A stretch of 64,000 nucleotides of DNA from Methanosarcina mazei S-6 (GCF_000970205.1 NZ_CP009512.1:2914001-2978000), one strand, 5' to 3'. Counted from the stretch's first letter, positions 26,723-34,801 are shown. The notes: generated by a model not told the origin, from the sequence alone. Numbers and translations are program-made.

Positions 26723-26973
26723 ATTTTCCCCCCATGTAAAATTGAGTGCTTTATAATTAATATTACCGTTTTATAATTATTACTGCCTGTTTCTGAACAC
26801 AGTTTCGTTGTTCAGTTCAGTTTTTGCCTTCCGGATGAAATCTGAACTTATTTTAAGAACGAATATCTTGAGACAATTCAGAGTATCTTTTCCATTTTAG
26901 GACTTTATCGGTCCTTAAATTATAATACCTGAAACTCCAATATTACTAAAGGACTCTTTTTTGGGGGGAGTTT

Positions 26974-28338
26974 ATGAAAATCAAATCCATAGATCCTTAT
27001 ACTGAAGAAGTAAACTGGACTTACGATGCATTATCTTTCGGGGACTGTGAGGACCAGATAGAAAAGTCCAGAGCTGCTTTCTTGAAATGGGGTTCTCTTT
27101 CGGTAAAGGAAAGAACAGCTTACATTTCACGGGTAGCTGAGATACTCAGGCAGAACAGACGAATATATGCCGGGATAATCACAAAAGAAATGGGAAAACC
27201 TGTAAGGCAGTCACTTGCAGAGATAGAAAAATGCGCATGGCTGTGTGACTATTACGCAGAAAATGCAGCCGGGTTTCTGGAAGATGAGCTTGTAGAAACA
27301 GAAGCAGAAAAAAGCTATGTCACTTTTGAGCCCCTGGGAGTTATTCTCGGGATAATGCCATGGAATTTTCCTTTCTGGCAGACTTTCAGATTTGCAGTGC
27401 CTACATTGATTGCAGGAAACGTGTGCCTGCTGAAGCACGCATCCAATGTGCCCGGATCGGCTCTTGAGATAGAAAAGGTTTTTACAGGCGCTGGACTTCC
27501 TCAAGATGTATTTAAGAGCCTGCTTATAGACTCCAGAACCGCCATGGAAATTATTGACGAAGATCTTGTTGACGGGATTTCCCTTACCGGAAGTGTGCGA
27601 GCCGGGTCTGAAATTGGAGAACTCGCCGGAAGGACGATTAAACCCTTCGTTCTGGAACTTGGAGGGTCTGACCCTTTTATAGTGCTTGAAGATGCAGATA
27701 TAGACCGGGCTGCTGAGGTTGGAGTAAGAGCCCGTTTCATCAATACAGGGCAAAGCTGCATTGCTGCCAAGAGGTTCATTGTAGTTGAAGATGTGGTCGT
27801 GGATTTCATTGAGGCGTTCGAACTGCACATGCAGGAGTTAAAGGTCGGAGATCCCATGGATGAAGAAACCGACATAGGGCCTGTGGCAAAAAAAGAATTT
27901 ATTGACAGCCTTGAGAGAGTCCTGAAGGACGCAAAGAAGAAAGGAGCAGAACCCCGCGTCTACGGCGAAGAGCATAAAAAAGGCTTTTTCTTCAGGCCGA
28001 CCATTGTGCCTGCAGCCAGCACAGACATGAAAGTCCTGAATATGGAAGTCTTCGGGCCTATTGCGCCTGTGGTCATGGTAAAGGATGAAGATGAGGCAGT
28101 AAAAATTGCAAACTCAACAGATTTCGGGCTCGGAGCCGAGATCTGGTCTGCAGACCTGAAAAGAGCCGAGCATCTGGCAAAAAGGATAAAGTCGGGTTTT
28201 GTAACCATAAATGGAAGAGTCAAGTCTGACCCAAGGCTGCCTTTCGGAGGCGTCAAAAAATCCGGAATCGGAAGGGAGCTTTCACATTACGGGCTGAAAG
28301 AATTTGTAAACATAAAAACCGTGGTTATTAATAAGTAA
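26974..28338 (+). CDS. Aldehyde dehydrogenase (succinate-semialdehyde dehydrogenase type)
   Basis: NAD(P)-dependent aldehyde dehydrogenase of 454 aa that oxidises an aldehyde to its acid. Family marks: PLGVILGIMPWNFPFWQTFR, the catalytic Glu in FVLELGGSDPFIV, the catalytic Cys in NTGQSCIAAKRF, and EVFGPIAPVVMV with a C-terminal LPFGGVKKSGIGRE. This short form is of the YneI/SSADH-like group. GGGGGGAG precedes the ATG. The next gene, 170 bases downstream and same strand, is a TPP-dependent enzyme that could supply an aldehyde. True substrate unknown. Confidence 0.9.
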   Translation: MKIKSIDPYTEEVNWTYDALSFGDCEDQIEKSRAAFLKWGSLSVKERTAYISRVAEILRQNRRIYAGIITKEMGKPVRQSLAEIEKCAWLCDYYAENAAGFLEDELVETEAEKSYVTFEPLGVILGIMPWNFPFWQTFRFAVPTLIAGNVCLLKHASNVPGSALEIEKVFTGAGLPQDVFKSLLIDSRTAMEIIDEDLVDGISLTGSVRAGSEIGELAGRTIKPFVLELGGSDPFIVLEDADIDRAAEVGVRARFINTGQSCIAAKRFIVVEDVVVDFIEAFELHMQELKVGDPMDEETDIGPVAKKEFIDSLERVLKDAKKKGAEPRVYGEEHKKGFFFRPTIVPAASTDMKVLNMEVFGPIAPVVMVKDEDEAVKIANSTDFGLGAEIWSADLKRAEHLAKRIKSGFVTINGRVKSDPRLPFGGVKKSGIGRELSHYGLKEFVNIKTVVINK

Positions 28339-28508
28339 GAACAGGCAGTCAGGGTTTGCCGGATACGGCTGAACGAACCTGCTAAAAGCTATGAAAAAAC
28401 CTGCTTGAAGAAAAGCATTAAAAGAATAAACACTGAAAAAATAACATCGAAAGCAAAACCAGATATATCGTATAAAGTTTCAGGATCAGGTAAAATAGAG
28501 GTTTTTTC

Positions 28509-30143
28509 ATGAAAGCTTCGGATCTCTTTGTTGCCCAGCTTAAAGAGGAAGGTGTGGAATACGTATTCGGACTCCCCGGAGAAGAAAACCTTGACCTTCT
28601 TGAGTCTCTGCGGAATTCGGATATCAAACTGATAATAACAAGGCATGAACAGGCTGCGGCTTTCATGGCTGCAGCTTATGGAAGGCTGACAGGGAAGGCA
28701 GGTGTCTGCTTTTCAACTCTCGGTCCAGGAGCAACAAATCTTGTTACAGGCGTTGCTCAGGCGCAGCTTACAGGTGCTCCTCTGATATCTATATCAGGAC
28801 AGAAAGCCCTGATTGACAACTGGCAGGCGCGTTTCCAGCTCGTAGATGTTGTCAGGATGATGGAGCCTCTCTGCAAGAAAGCCGTAACGATTTCGGATCC
28901 CGGGATGATACCTACCGTGCTCCGAAACGCTTTCAAGCATGCAGAGGCTGAAAGGCCCGGAGCGGTACACATTGAACTTCCGGAGGACGTAGCTGGAGAA
29001 GATACGGACGCAGTTGTGCAGAAGAGGAGTGAGACCAGTATTCCCTCTCCTGACCCCAAAGCCATCGAAACAGCAGCGGGCATGATTCGCGAGGCTAAAA
29101 ACCCCCTTATCATAGTCTCTTCAGGAGCTAACCGGAAGGCTGTAACCGAAGAACTGGAAGATTTTGCAAACAGGACAGGCATTTATGTTGTGCACACACA
29201 GATGGGAAAAGGGGTTGTCCCTGACGACTGCCCTTACAGCCTTTTTGCAACAGGAATCCATGCAAGGGACTATGTAAACTGTGGAATTGACGGGGCAGAC
29301 CTGATAATAACAGTAGGCTATGATATTGTGGAATATCCACCCTACCTCTGGAATGGAAAGCTGGACAAGAAAATAGTAAATATTGATTTTGTGGAATCTG
29401 TTCCTGACAGGTACTTTAACCCTGCAGTTGAGGTGATAGGAGATATTTCTTCTTCTGTCCGGCAGCTTGCCGCAAAAGTTCCCGAAAAGAGGGAGTTTCC
29501 CGTATTTGAAAACACAAGAACCTTTATCGAAGAAAAAATAAATTCACCCGTAAAGAAAAGCTATCCTCCCATCCCCCAGGAAGTTGTAAAGAGTGTGAGA
29601 GAGGTTCTGGGGCGTGAAGACATCATCTCTCTTGACAACGGCATATATAAACTGTGGTTTTCCAGGCTTTACAGGGCTTATGCTCCCAATACGGTGCTGC
29701 TGGATAATGCCCTTGCAACAATGGGCGCAGGCTTTTCTGCAGGGCTTGTTGCAAAACTTCTCCACCCGGAGCGCCGGATACTTGCTGTCTGCGGAGACGG
29801 TGGTTTTATAATGAACTGCCAGGAGCTTGAGACTGCAGTTCGCTACGGAATCCCACTGGTCGTCCTTATCCTGAACGACAATGCCTTTGGTTTTATTAAA
29901 TGGAAACAGAAAAAGATGCGCTTTGAAGATTTTGCTCTGGACTACGGAAACCCTGATTTTGCCCTCCTTGCCGAAAGTTTCGGGGCAACGGGCATAAAAG
30001 TAAAAGAAAACGATGATCTTAAAGAGGTTCTTGAAAAAGCTTTTTCCCTTAACAAGCTGGTAGTTATCGAATGTCCCATTGATTATTCCGTAAACTATGA
30101 GACTTTTTCAATAGAACTCGGAAACCTTGTGTGTAAATTTTGA
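28509..30143 (+). CDS. Acetolactate synthase-like TPP-dependent enzyme
   Basis: TPP enzyme of 544 aa with the three-domain fold of acetolactate synthase and 2-oxoacid decarboxylases. The catalytic Glu is in YVFGLPGEENLDLLES; the mid segment reads GPGATNLVTGVAQAQLTGAP; the TPP/Mg motif is VCGDGGFIMNCQELETA with LNDNAFGFIKWKQ. No regulatory small-subunit gene follows, as would be expected for the biosynthetic ilvBN pair, so a catabolic acetolactate synthase or a 2-oxoacid decarboxylase is possible. Its position behind an aldehyde dehydrogenase favours joint function (inference). It converges on the aIF1A gene. Confidence 0.85.
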   Translation: MKASDLFVAQLKEEGVEYVFGLPGEENLDLLESLRNSDIKLIITRHEQAAAFMAAAYGRLTGKAGVCFSTLGPGATNLVTGVAQAQLTGAPLISISGQKALIDNWQARFQLVDVVRMMEPLCKKAVTISDPGMIPTVLRNAFKHAEAERPGAVHIELPEDVAGEDTDAVVQKRSETSIPSPDPKAIETAAGMIREAKNPLIIVSSGANRKAVTEELEDFANRTGIYVVHTQMGKGVVPDDCPYSLFATGIHARDYVNCGIDGADLIITVGYDIVEYPPYLWNGKLDKKIVNIDFVESVPDRYFNPAVEVIGDISSSVRQLAAKVPEKREFPVFENTRTFIEEKINSPVKKSYPPIPQEVVKSVREVLGREDIISLDNGIYKLWFSRLYRAYAPNTVLLDNALATMGAGFSAGLVAKLLHPERRILAVCGDGGFIMNCQELETAVRYGIPLVVLILNDNAFGFIKWKQKKMRFEDFALDYGNPDFALLAESFGATGIKVKENDDLKEVLEKAFSLNKLVVIECPIDYSVNYETFSIELGNLVCKF

Positions 30144-30177
30144 TTATATAAAAGTAAAAGGTTTTTGAGAAGAGTCC

Positions 30178-30528
30178 TTAATTAAGGTACCCTTTGCGTT
30201 CAAGCCATTCTATCTGGGGCCTTGTATATTTCCAGATGACATCAGCTTTTGAATCCTGAATTTCCCAGGGGTTTGCTATTACAATATCGCCTTCACGGAT
30301 CCACATTTTTTTGTTTTTGGAGCCCGGAATCCTCCCCATGCGGACAACCCCATCCATGCACTGCAGAGTGACTCTTTTTGAGCCAAGTAAACTTGCTACC
30401 GTTGCCAGAACTTCGTTTCGGTCTTTACGTGGAGTGCGTACCCTTGTTACCTCAGGATTATCTCCGGGGTTTACGGGCCTGTTTGCTCCGGATTGTCTTT
30501 TTCTGACAGCACTTCTATAATTAGCCAG
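30178..30528 (-). CDS. Translation initiation factor aIF1A, copy 1, CTG start
   Basis: Archaeal IF1A (homologue of eIF1A and bacterial IF1), an OB-fold protein that binds the small-subunit A site during initiation. The frame reads [20 protein letters not shown], then [40 protein letters not shown] and ends WLERKGYLN. Family members begin MANYRS; here the matching codons are CTG GCT AAT TAT AGA AGT, with GGAGG 7 bases before the CTG. No ATG, GTG or TTG is available upstream in frame. The product is 116 aa. A second copy with the same CTG arrangement lies at 32144. Gene name eif1A fits; two copies are known in Methanosarcina. Confidence 0.9.
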   Translation of the reverse strand: MANYRSAVRKRQSGANRPVNPGDNPEVTRVRTPRKDRNEVLATVASLLGSKRVTLQCMDGVVRMGRIPGSKNKKMWIREGDIVIANPWEIQDSKADVIWKYTRPQIEWLERKGYLN

Positions 30529-30557
30529 GTTAATTCCTCCTTTTGATAATATTCTGA

Positions 30558-30650
30558 ATTTTATTTTTAATTTTTATTCAGAGTTTGTATTTTATTTTTA
30601 ATTTTTATTCAGAGTTTGTATTTTATTTTTAATTTTTATTTAGAGTTTGT
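30558..30650. repeat. Three tandem copies of a 31-bp unit upstream of aIF1A copy 1
   Basis: A 31-bp unit starting ATTTTATTTTTAATTTTTAT and ending CAGAGTTTGT is repeated at 30558-30588, 30589-30619 and 30620-30650 (one change in the last). It lies in the 5' region of aIF1A copy 1 and may be part of its leader or promoter. The rest of 30651-30934 shows no gene. Confidence 0.92.
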
Positions 30651-30934
30651 TATTAATCATACGCCAGTTTGTTTCTTTATTATTTCAACCCTGATCCATA
30701 TTCTATCCCGATTTTTGTTTCCCCTGTGTTTTCTTTCAATATCAGCTGCGTATTTACTCGGTAATTATGGCAAAAATAGTTACCATTAACACAGACCTGA
30801 TTTATTTATACACCGGAACCGAACAGGCTCGCATAAAACGAAGCGAAGACAAAGGGCTAAAAAATAAAAAGTGAAAAATGAATTGAGTATTATGCAAATA
30901 AATTGCAATAATTAATACTCAATGCACATTATCA

Positions 30935-31135
30935 TCAGAACTTCCTGTGGTTAGGAAGGCACTCTCTGCAGTAAACCGGCCTGCCTTCTGTTGGCTTGAA
31001 AGGAACCTCGGTCTCAACACCGCAGTCAGAACAGGTAACTTTAGTCATTTCTCTGGGGCCGCTGTTGCCGCCTCTGAAACCCCCACGGTTGCTGTCTCTG
31101 CCCCTGAAGGAGTTTCCTCTGTCATTAAAACCCAT
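30935..31135 (-). CDS. RGG-box/CxxC-x17-CxxC zinc-ribbon small protein, copy 1
   Basis: A 66-aa protein with two parts. The first 28 residues are Gly/Arg/Asn-rich with FRGRD, NRGG and FRGG elements like eukaryotic RGG boxes, typical of RNA contact. The second part has CSDCGVETEVPF and then CREC, with exactly 17 residues between the two CxxC pairs, the spacing of the Methanosarcina CxxC-x17-CxxC family (TIGR04272 as I recall it). The cysteines probably bind one zinc. Three paralogues follow on the same strand. GGAGGTGA lies 8 bases before the ATG inside a hairpin. Function unproven; an RNA-binding or cold-adaptation role is inference. Confidence 0.85.
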   Translation of the reverse strand: MGFNDRGNSFRGRDSNRGGFRGGNSGPREMTKVTCSDCGVETEVPFKPTEGRPVYCRECLPNHRKF

Positions 31136-31285
31136 TTTTGTTTCACCTCCGCATATAACGGATATTTATTAGTTAAAAATAAGATTGTATAGAGCTCTTT
31201 GATTAAAAACAAAAGCGAGTTTTTAATAACAGGATATACGTCTCTTTATTTTCAACTCTGAGTTGACATTCAAATTATATAAACA
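31136..31285 (-). promoter_or_regulatory. Conserved promoter and structured leader of RGG/zinc-ribbon copy 1
   Basis: Reading towards the gene: a TATA box (TTATATAATTTG, 31272-31283), the conserved box TCTGTTATTAAAAAC-like sequence, a 9-bp stem ATTAAAAAC (31219-31227) with GTTTTTAAT (31202-31210), AGAGCTCTATACAATCTTA, then TCCG...CGGA (31148-31162) whose 3' arm overlaps the GGAGGTGA ribosome site. The same order occurs before all four paralogues. The estimated leader is about 115-125 nt. The remainder of 31286-31519 shows no gene. Confidence 0.75.
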
Positions 31286-31519
31286 TTTCTATGAAAAAAA
31301 TAATTTCTAGAAATGAAATTCCAGGAGATTTAAGACTAAAATTCCTCTGATTCAAATTCATACTTTAAGCAAAATTAAAGATAGTCTGAAGGATTAAAGT
31401 TTAAAAAGAATCTCCATAGAAAAAGATATCCATAGAAAAAGATTCGATCCGTCTGCTTTTCAAATAAGCAGAACGGATTGCACTCTATAAAAGTAAGAAT
31501 CCCGAAGCGGAGTTCGGAT

Positions 31520-31723
31520 TTAATAGCGGTTCTCTCTGGGCTTCCTGTGGTTAGGAAGGCAGTCCCTGCAGTAGACCGGTCTGTCGGGATCTGGTTTGAA
31601 AGGAACCTGAGTCTCAGCACCACAGTCAGAACATGTTGCGTTGTGCATTTCTCTTGGGGCTCCGCCAAAACCTCCCCGGTTGTTGTCTCTTCCCCGGAAG
31701 GAATTTCTGTCATTAAAAGCCAT
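31520..31723 (-). CDS. RGG-box/CxxC-x17-CxxC zinc-ribbon small protein, copy 2
   Basis: 67 aa, closely related to copy 1: FRGRDNNRGGFGG in the N-terminal part, then CSDCGAETQVPF, 17 residues, and CRDC. The tail is a little longer (NHRKPRENRY). It differs from copy 1 mainly in a shorter RGG part and PDPDRP in place of PTEGRP before the second cysteine pair. It lies 385 bases upstream of copy 1 and downstream of aIF1A copy 2, each with its own promoter. GGAGGTGA precedes the ATG. Confidence 0.85.
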   Translation of the reverse strand: MAFNDRNSFRGRDNNRGGFGGAPREMHNATCSDCGAETQVPFKPDPDRPVYCRDCLPNHRKPRENRY

Positions 31724-31874
31724 TTTCTTTTCACCTCCGCTTACAACGGATAGTCATTTGCTTAAAAATAAGATTGTATAGAGCTCTTTGATTAAAAACA
31801 GAAATTAGTTTTTAATAACAGATTATACGTCTCTTTATTTTTAATGATCCTACTATACAGTCAAATTATATAAA
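31724..31874 (-). promoter_or_regulatory. Conserved promoter and structured leader of RGG/zinc-ribbon copy 2
   Basis: TATA box TTTATATAATTTG at 31862-31874; long stem ATTAAAAAC/GTTTTTAAT (31808-31816 with 31791-31799); ribosome-site hairpin TCCGTT-GTA-AGCGGA (31736-31750), in which a G-U pair replaces the G-C pair seen in copy 4. From the long stem to the start this leader is almost identical to that of copy 1 over about 80 bases (AGAGCTCTATACAATCTTAT shared). The rest of 31875-32143 shows no gene. Confidence 0.75.
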
Positions 31875-32143
31875 TTTAACCCATAAAAATTAAAAATAAT
31901 CATAAAAATATTTAAAATTTAAAGCCGCCTGTTTCCAGATCCAGTAATACAGACTCCTGCAAAACCTGTCAAGTTTAAGTTTAAATTGAAATTTAATGAG
32001 TCTGGAAAGGGAACGCTAAAAAGATAAGAACTCCAGGATCTCTTACGCTAAAAGAGTTATCAAAAGAAGAATAAGAGGTTTAACCAGCACGGGTTAAAAC
32101 CAGTTTTACAGCATTTTTGAGTAATAAAATTGCCATCAGGGCA

Positions 32144-32485
32144 TTATTTCAGGTAGCCTTTGCGTTCAAGCCATTCTATCTGGGGCCTTGTGTACTTCCA
32201 GATAACATCAGCTTTCGAGTCCTGAATTTCCCACGGAGTCGCAATTACAATATCACCTTCACGGATCCACATTTTCTTGTTTTTGGACCCCGGTATCCTC
32301 CCCATCCTGACAACTCCGTCCATACACTGTAAATTGACCCTTTTTGAGCCAAGAAGACTTCCTACCGTTGCCAGCACTTCGTGGTTCTCCTTTCTTGGAG
32401 TACGCACCCTTGTCACTTCCGGAGTGGGTGAATTATTTGCTGTTCCTTCTCTTCTCTTTCTCATGTTGCTTCGATAATTAGCCAG
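32144..32485 (-). CDS. Translation initiation factor aIF1A, copy 2, CTG start
   Basis: Second aIF1A (113 aa from CTG 32485). Same core as copy 1: [20 protein letters not shown], then [20 protein letters not shown], end WLERKGYLK. Differences lie in the N-terminal tail ([15 protein letters not shown]) and a few core residues. The first in-frame ATG (32464) would remove the family's MANYRS start; CTG GCT AAT TAT CGA AGC precedes it, with GAGG 7 bases before the CTG. The 27 bases around this start match copy 1 closely, so the CTG is conserved between the paralogues. The upstream region differs from the zinc-ribbon leaders. Confidence 0.9.
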   Translation of the reverse strand: MANYRSNMRKRREGTANNSPTPEVTRVRTPRKENHEVLATVGSLLGSKRVNLQCMDGVVRMGRIPGSKNKKMWIREGDIVIATPWEIQDSKADVIWKYTRPQIEWLERKGYLK

Positions 32486-32858
32486 GTTGATTCCTCGTTT
32501 GTTTATTTGATATTTGAATTTTGGTTTTAAATTTTTGATTTTAAATTCGAATTCAGGTTCAGGATATTAGCTACATCCGCCTGCTCAAACTTCCCCCAAA
32601 TTTCGTGCATCAGGCAAGGACAATTTCAATGATTGCCGGTTCTATACAGGTACTTTGGTCTGAAGGTTCATAAATGGATAGGAGATCAAAAATCTTTAAT
32701 AAATATAAAATATGTGATTATTGATTAAATTCCCAGAAAACCGGGAAAGTTTTCAGGTCCCTATCCACCCAACCTGCGATCCTAATAAAAGCGGCCAAAA
32801 AGAATCCTGACCGAGCTCCACTACAAATTTACGGGAGCGTGATTTTTTATTAGTATCG

Positions 32859-32951
32859 ATCAGTAATATTGTATAATTGTATATCAGTAATATTTATAAT
32901 TGGATATCAGTAATATTTATAATTGGATATCAGTAATATTTATAATTGTAT
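32859..32951. repeat. Four tandem copies of a 23-24-bp unit
   Basis: ATCAGTAATATTTATAATTG-type units lie at 32859-32882, 32883-32905, 32906-32928 and 32929-32951, in the 605-base gap between zinc-ribbon copy 3 and aIF1A copy 2. No gene is visible in 32486-33090; the part next to 32486 is probably promoter and leader of aIF1A copy 2. Confidence 0.92.
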
Positions 32952-33090
32952 AATTCAGTGCTCAACATGTTCACACTATCTCAGAATTCCATGCTTTTCA
33001 CCTGAGCACAGGGAGAAAAACAAAGACTAAAAAGTGAGCAGTGTTGCTGTATAGCCTTACAGAACAACACCCATAAGAGAATATTCAAAT

Positions 33091-33309
33091 TTAGAATTTC
33101 CTGTGGTTAGGAAGGCATTCCCTGCAGTAAACCGGCCGTCCTTCTGTTGGCTTGAAAGGAACTTCAGTCTCAACACCGCAGTCAGAACAGATAACCTTGT
33201 GCATTTCTCTGGGGCCGCTGCTGCCGCCTCTGAAACCACCGCGGTTGCCATCTCTACCACCCCGATTGCTGTCTCTGCCCCTGAAGGAGTTTCTGTCATT
33301 AAAACCCAT
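33091..33309 (-). CDS. RGG-box/CxxC-x17-CxxC zinc-ribbon small protein, copy 3
   Basis: 72 aa. The RGG part is longer than in copies 1 and 2 (FRGRDSNRGGRDGNRGGFRG), then CSDCGVETEVPF, 17 residues and CREC, ending NHRKF. The C-terminal 40 residues are nearly identical to copy 1. GGAGGTGA lies inside a hairpin before the ATG. It is the first zinc-ribbon gene upstream of aIF1A copy 2, at the position equivalent to copy 2 upstream of copy 1. Confidence 0.85.
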   Translation of the reverse strand: MGFNDRNSFRGRDSNRGGRDGNRGGFRGGSSGPREMHKVICSDCGVETEVPFKPTEGRPVYCRECLPNHRKF

Positions 33310-33460
33310 TTTTGTTTCACCTCCGCGTCCAGCGGATAAGCATGCTCATAAAAATATGATTGGATATAATTTATATTAAAAACAAAAATGAGTTTTTAAT
33401 AACAGATTATACTTCTCATTATTTTTACTAGTTCTACAATCTTTTTATCGTATATAAAGT
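33310..33460 (-). promoter_or_regulatory. Conserved promoter and structured leader of RGG/zinc-ribbon copy 3
   Basis: TATA box CTTTATATACG near 33449-33459; stem ATTAAAAAC/GTTTTTAAT (33392-33400 with 33375-33383); ribosome-site hairpin TCCGC-TGGAC-GCGGA (33322-33336). The loop sequence is unlike the other copies but the pairing is kept. TAATCTGTTATTAAAAACTC is shared with copies 2 and 4 at least in its first 18 bases. Confidence 0.72.
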
Positions 33461-33628
33461 TAATCTACCAAACATAAAAAAACAAAGAGGTAGTTCTCAG
33501 AAAAAAGTAAGGAAAAGGCTGTATTGAACAGGATATCTGAATTGAAAATAAATAGACAGGATTTGAAACATTATAATCAAGGTTTCCATGTATAAATTTA
33601 AAATAGTAAATATTTAAAATATCCGGGC

Positions 33629-33850
33629 TTAGAACTTCCGGTGTTTCGGAAGGCAGTCCCTGCAGTAAACAGGTCTTCCTTCAATAGGTTTGAATGGAAC
33701 CTGGGTCTCAACACCGCAGTCAGAACACACTGCAGGATACATTTCTCTGGGACCACTGTTGCCACCTCTGAAACCCCCGCGGTTGCCGTCTCTGTCACCC
33801 CGATTGTTATCTCTCCCCCGGAAGGAATTTCCTCTGTCATTAAAACTCAC
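33629..33850 (-). CDS. RGG-box/CxxC-x17-CxxC zinc-ribbon small protein, copy 4
   Basis: 73 aa from GTG 33850 (the GTG codon replaces ATG of the other copies). RGG part FRGRDNNRGDRDGNRGGFRG, then CSDCGVETQVPF, 17 residues, CRDC and KHRKF. It is the most upstream of the set. GGAGGTGA precedes the start and is contained in a perfect 6-bp hairpin. The choice of GTG could lower translation relative to the other copies. Confidence 0.85.
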   Translation of the reverse strand: MSFNDRGNSFRGRDNNRGDRDGNRGGFRGGNSGPREMYPAVCSDCGVETQVPFKPIEGRPVYCRDCLPKHRKF

Positions 33851-34012
33851 TCTTGTTTCACCTCCGCTTATAGCGGATAACCTCTAGCGTGCTATAAAAA
33901 TAAGATCCTATACACTCTTTTATTAAAAACAGAAATGAAGTTTTTAATAACAGATTATATGATTCTTTATTTTTACTGCCAATATTTTCGTAGCCGGCAT
34001 AGTATATAAATT
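33851..34012 (-). promoter_or_regulatory. Conserved promoter and structured leader of RGG/zinc-ribbon copy 4
   Basis: TATA box AATTTATATACT near 34001-34013; stem ATTAAAAAC/GTTTTTAAT (33940-33948 with 33922-33930); ribosome-site hairpin TCCGCT-ATA-AGCGGA (33863-33877), a perfect 6-bp stem with a 3-base loop. The TATA region can be read in both directions and may also serve the small frame at 34034. Confidence 0.75.
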
Positions 34013-34033
34013 TATCTCAAATGATCGTCGTGT

Positions 34034-34198
34034 ATGGAAAGCTCTTTCAGGCAGGCTGAAGCTTTATTTGTCGGAATCAAACCGTATATTGAGGACAAAA
34101 AAGTTCCAGAGTTTTCCGGCAAATACATGGTTTTTAAGGTATTTTCATATTCATGTATTAATCAGAAGTTCTCCAGGTATAACAAAATAAAGAAATAA
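34034..34198 (+). CDS. Possible small protein (54 aa), unrecognised
   Basis: Open frame MESSFRQAEALFVGIKPYIE followed by DKKVPEFSGKYMVFKVFSYS and a basic tail. The residue mix looks protein-like. There is no ribosome site, but a TATA sequence (GTATATAAATTT, about 34002-34013) lies near 25-30 bases upstream, as expected for a leaderless archaeal transcript. No family recognised. It may also be the remnant of a larger gene. The rest of 34199-34329 is AT-rich without features. Confidence 0.35.
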   Translation: MESSFRQAEALFVGIKPYIEDKKVPEFSGKYMVFKVFSYSCINQKFSRYNKIKK

Positions 34199-34329
34199 AG
34201 TAGATCAATAAATTACAGGCTATAAACCTGTCAGCACTAACAGACTGCTTAGCAGATCAGGAATATAAATAAAGAAAGTATAAAGGGCTAACAGCTAATA
34301 ATTAATAATAGAAATAAAATTATCTATTA

Positions 34330-34656
34330 ATGAATTATTATTATCTTCTGTTACTTGCAATACTGTTTGAAGTTTGCGGAACAACCTGCATGAAATTATC
34401 TGATGGCTTTTCAAAACTGACCCCATCGATTTTGATTTTCGTATTTTATGCTATCAGTTTCTTTTTCTTTACTCTTGCCCTTAAAGGGCTGGATGTGAGC
34501 ATTGCATACGCAATATGGGCAGGGTTAGGGACCGCTTTTATAACAGTTATAGGAATATTCTGGTTCAGAGAACCTTCCTCGGCCTTCAGGCTAATTTCTC
34601 TTGCCTTTGTAGTTATGGGAGTGATCGGGCTTCATCTGAGCGATAGAGTAGCATAA
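34330..34656 (+). CDS. Small multidrug resistance (SMR/EmrE-like) transporter
   Basis: 108-aa protein with four predicted membrane helices, the standard SMR size. The essential Glu of helix 1 is in LAILFEVCGTTCMKLSDGF (family: E-x3-T-x2-KxSxGF), and helix 3 shows VSIAYAIWAGLGTAFITVIG. Such transporters work as dimers and exchange protons for cationic drugs or guanidinium-like compounds. No paired second SMR gene is seen. No ribosome site is evident at the ATG, so the transcript may be leaderless. Confidence 0.9.
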   Translation: MNYYYLLLLAILFEVCGTTCMKLSDGFSKLTPSILIFVFYAISFFFFTLALKGLDVSIAYAIWAGLGTAFITVIGIFWFREPSSAFRLISLAFVVMGVIGLHLSDRVA

Positions 34657-34801
34657 ACCATTCTGACAGCATTCTGACAGGGCAGGTTGATCAGATTGAA
34701 GAGTTCCGTACTGAGTAAAATCTTAAAAGATAAGATCGAGCTTCAAAAATATCAGGTTTGAAGCCCTTCAGCTCCTGACAAAATTGTCTGCTGCCTGAAA
34801 T

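Noticed and set aside
30311-30520. Plus-strand open frame opposite aIF1A copy 1 (and the matching one at 32277-32477)
   Set aside because: Shadow frames; the minus strand has the complete aIF1A homology.
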